From Flavobacterium resistens (lineage in GTDB: Bacteria > Bacteroidota > Bacteroidia > Flavobacteriales > Flavobacteriaceae): DNA of 64,000 nucleotides. The position numbers and the translations under genes are program-made. Shown here one piece after another: positions 62,383-64,000 of the stretch (the stretch's first letter is position 1; every line of letters starts with the position of its first letter). The DNA lies in the NCBI RefSeq assembly GCF_900182645.1, contig NZ_FXTA01000002.1, positions 806,001-870,000 on the forward strand, read 5' to 3'. The notes beneath the pieces were generated by a model. That model was not told the DNA's origin and did not search any database. It saw only the letters and a list, made by a program, of their open reading frames with translations.

Positions 62383-64000
62383 CTAAAATTGTTGTCCAAT
62401 AATGAAATGAGTTTCCCATCCATTTGCTTTATTGGTAACAGAATTAGGCAGAGCATCGAAACCGTAACCGAAATCAATCCCTAATAATCCGAATGCCGGC
62501 ATGAAAACACGTAAACCTACACCTGCAGAACGACTCAAATCAAACGGATTATAATCCTTAAATGTTGGATATGATGAACCTGCCTCTAAGAAAGTCAATG
62601 CATAAATTGATGCTGACGATTTTAATGTAATAGGATAACGTAATTCCATAGAGAATTTGTTATAAATTGTTGCTCCAATTTGCTGACCTGCTGCATTTGT
62701 TGGAGTCAATGATCCATTAGGATAACCTCTTAGACCTATCGTCTCTCTACCGTCCATTGAGTATTGCGCCATTCCGTCTCCACCTAAATAAAAACGCTCA
62801 AACGGTACAACACCTCTTGATTGATCGTAAGCTCCTAAGAAACCAAACTCTGTCAGGGTTCTTAAAACTAATTTACCATAAACTTTAGTATACCAGTCTG
62901 CTTTAAATTTAATTTTATAATACTCTAACCAATTGTATTTCTTTTGATCGACCTTAGCAACATCTGTATCAGCGCTTGCATAGTCAGATCCAACACTTAC
63001 ATATCCAGTTTTTCCATTAACTGTTTCTGTTTTTACATAATCGCCCGTGTTTAATGGTTGACCATCTACTCCAGAGTCAGGTGCTCCAGTATATTGTGTT
63101 TTGTATTCTTTTTGGTTTTCTAGATCTCCATATTTAATTCCGTTAAATAAAGAATATGGAGGTGTTACTTTTGCTGAAATACTAAATTCCGAACCATAAA
63201 TTGGGAAAATAGGATTTGTTCCTTTATTATTTCTTGTAAGACCAATAGTATAAGCAAGATTTCGTGATGCTCCATTACCAAATGTAAACAATCCAGTGTA
63301 ATAATTATTTAAGTCATAGTGCTGGTAACTTACAGATTGTGATAATACAAAGAAATCATCAGGTACTTGTAAACGTTTTGCTAAACCAACTTGTACTGTA
63401 AAAATATTAAAACTTTTGCTTTTATCAACAGTTCTTGTTGCATAATTGTTATTGAACTGTTTACTGTAGGAAATCGCAGAACTAAATTGTACTGGTTTTT
63501 TCCCGCCAAACCAAGGTTCAGAGAATGATAAACTATACGTTTGGAAGTAGGTACTTCCTTGTAAACGAAGTGCTACTTTTTGACCATCTCCCATCGGAAG
63601 CGGTTTGTATGACTCTTTGTTAAAAATATTTCTTGCCGAGAAGTTGTTGAACGAAAGACCTAAGGTTCCAATAAAACCACCTCCGCCGTAACCACCCTGA
63701 AGCTCAACCTGGCTAGATCCTTTTTCAACAAGTTGATATTCGATATCTACTGTTCCGGCTCCGGCATCAACATTTCTAAATTCTGGTTTGATAGATTCCG
63801 GGTCAAAGAAACCTAACTGACCAATTTCACGAATTGTTCTAACTAATTCTTCTTTACTGTATTTGTTTCCAGGTTTAGTTCTTAGCTCACGGTAAATTAC
63901 GTGATCATTTGTTTTGTCGTTTCCAGTAACATATATCTTGTTGAAATAAGCAATAGGACCTTCTGTCACTCTAATTTCAAAATCAATTGTGTCGTTTACT
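62383..64000 (-). CDS. bamA: Outer-membrane assembly protein BamA, 3' part (partial)
   Basis: BamA is the essential barrel that inserts outer-membrane proteins. The gene runs off the right edge of the window: the frame stays open through an internal GTG at 63969 to the last codons. The visible 539 residues begin in the last POTRA domain (YFNKIYVTGNDKTNDHVIYRELRTKPG) and continue through the barrel, with the VELQGGYGGGGFIGTLGLSF strand, the conserved lid/barrel loop MDGRETIGLRGYPNG and a terminal strand ending FIIGQQF with a C-terminal Phe. It is followed by two OmpH/Skp genes in the same transcript. Confidence 0.96.
   Translation of the reverse strand, partial: VNDTIDFEIRVTEGPIAYFNKIYVTGNDKTNDHVIYRELRTKPGNKYSKEELVRTIREIGQLGFFDPESIKPEFRNVDAGAGTVDIEYQLVEKGSSQVELQGGYGGGGFIGTLGLSFNNFSARNIFNKESYKPLPMGDGQKVALRLQGSTYFQTYSLSFSEPWFGGKKPVQFSSAISYSKQFNNNYATRTVDKSKSFNIFTVQVGLAKRLQVPDDFFVLSQSVSYQHYDLNNYYTGLFTFGNGASRNLAYTIGLTRNNKGTNPIFPIYGSEFSISAKVTPPYSLFNGIKYGDLENQKEYKTQYTGAPDSGVDGQPLNTGDYVKTETVNGKTGYVSVGSDYASADTDVAKVDQKKYNWLEYYKIKFKADWYTKVYGKLVLRTLTEFGFLGAYDQSRGVVPFERFYLGGDGMAQYSMDGRETIGLRGYPNGSLTPTNAAGQQIGATIYNKFSMELRYPITLKSSASIYALTFLEAGSSYPTFKDYNPFDLSRSAGVGLRVFMPAFGLLGIDFGYGFDALPNSVTNKANGWETHFIIGQQF

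Noticed and set aside
1..64000. Search for tRNA, rRNA, insertion sequences, prophage, defence genes or CRISPR
   Set aside because: Nothing convincing was seen. Gaps are short and genes are nearly all envelope, respiratory or core functions. Small structured RNAs cannot be excluded without covariance models.

Overview
The window is a stretch of a low-GC Bacteroidota chromosome, almost certainly a Flavobacterium or close relative in the Flavobacteriaceae. The evidence is the TAnnTTTG-type -7 promoter boxes, the near absence of strong Shine-Dalgarno sites, type IX secretion and gliding genes (SprA, RemB, PorP/SprF, a CTD-bearing adhesin), alternative complex III followed by cytochrome oxidase genes, and many DUF families typical of this group. 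I saw no rRNA, tRNA, CRISPR array, insertion sequence or prophage.

Layout. 1-3.3 kb: end of the alternative complex III operon (actF) and cytochrome c oxidase subunits II and I. 3.4-6.7 kb: ruvB, a cytochrome P450 and queG in one tight operon. 6.7-7.7 kb: an AT-rich 1 kb region with no convincing gene except a possible leader ORF. 7.7-18.9 kb: a three-gene surface module made of a 2.7 kilo-residue repeat adhesin with a type B T9SS C-terminal signal, a PorP/SprF protein, and a TPR-PD40-CRD-OmpA protein with the architecture of PorE. 19.1-22.0 kb: a CBS protein and a malic enzyme/phosphotransacetylase fusion. 22.1-33.8 kb: ruvA, sprA, gcvH, a VanZ-like gene, deoC and remB. As I recall, this is the gene order around the F. 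johnsoniae gliding genes. 33.9-39.1 kb: a second respiratory block (heme O synthase, two subunit III proteins, subunit IV, a cysteine-less SCO-like protein, a true SCO protein, DUF420/CtaM, a small CxxC membrane protein). 39.2-40.6 kb: a DUF4403 lipoprotein. 40.7-48.1 kb: a MacB-like efflux locus with one ATPase, two permeases, two adaptors flanking a TolC-type channel, and a small membrane protein. 48.2-52.9 kb: tsaB, a MscS channel, an Ala/Glu-rich helical protein, a NifU-type scaffold, an orphan PorP/SprF and a gamma-carbonic anhydrase. 52.9-59.9 kb: a poorly described envelope locus (DUF6268 barrel, Kelch lipoprotein, DUF4907 lipoprotein, LytS kinase and LytR regulator) facing a DUF4270 lipoprotein and an outer-membrane barrel. 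59.9-64 kb: murI, two OmpH/Skp chaperones and the 3' part of bamA.

How it works together. Two themes dominate. The first is outer-membrane biogenesis and export: BamA and Skp/OmpH insert barrels, SprA is the T9SS translocon, RemB supports gliding, and the adhesin/SprF/PorE-like set is a secreted cargo with its presumed attachment partners. The second is the aerobic respiratory chain: ACIII passes electrons to an A-type oxidase whose genes are split between two loci 30 kb apart, the second carrying the heme A and copper assembly factors.

No obviously new defence or mobile system was found. The best candidates for undescribed biology are the Kelch/DUF4907/LytSR-DUF4270 envelope locus, the PorE-like partner encoded with the adhesin, the cysteine-less SCO paralogue, an EF-hand-like loop in the DUF420 protein, and compositional mosaicism inside the adhesin gene. 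All functions are read from sequence by eye. Family names are from memory and no database search was run.
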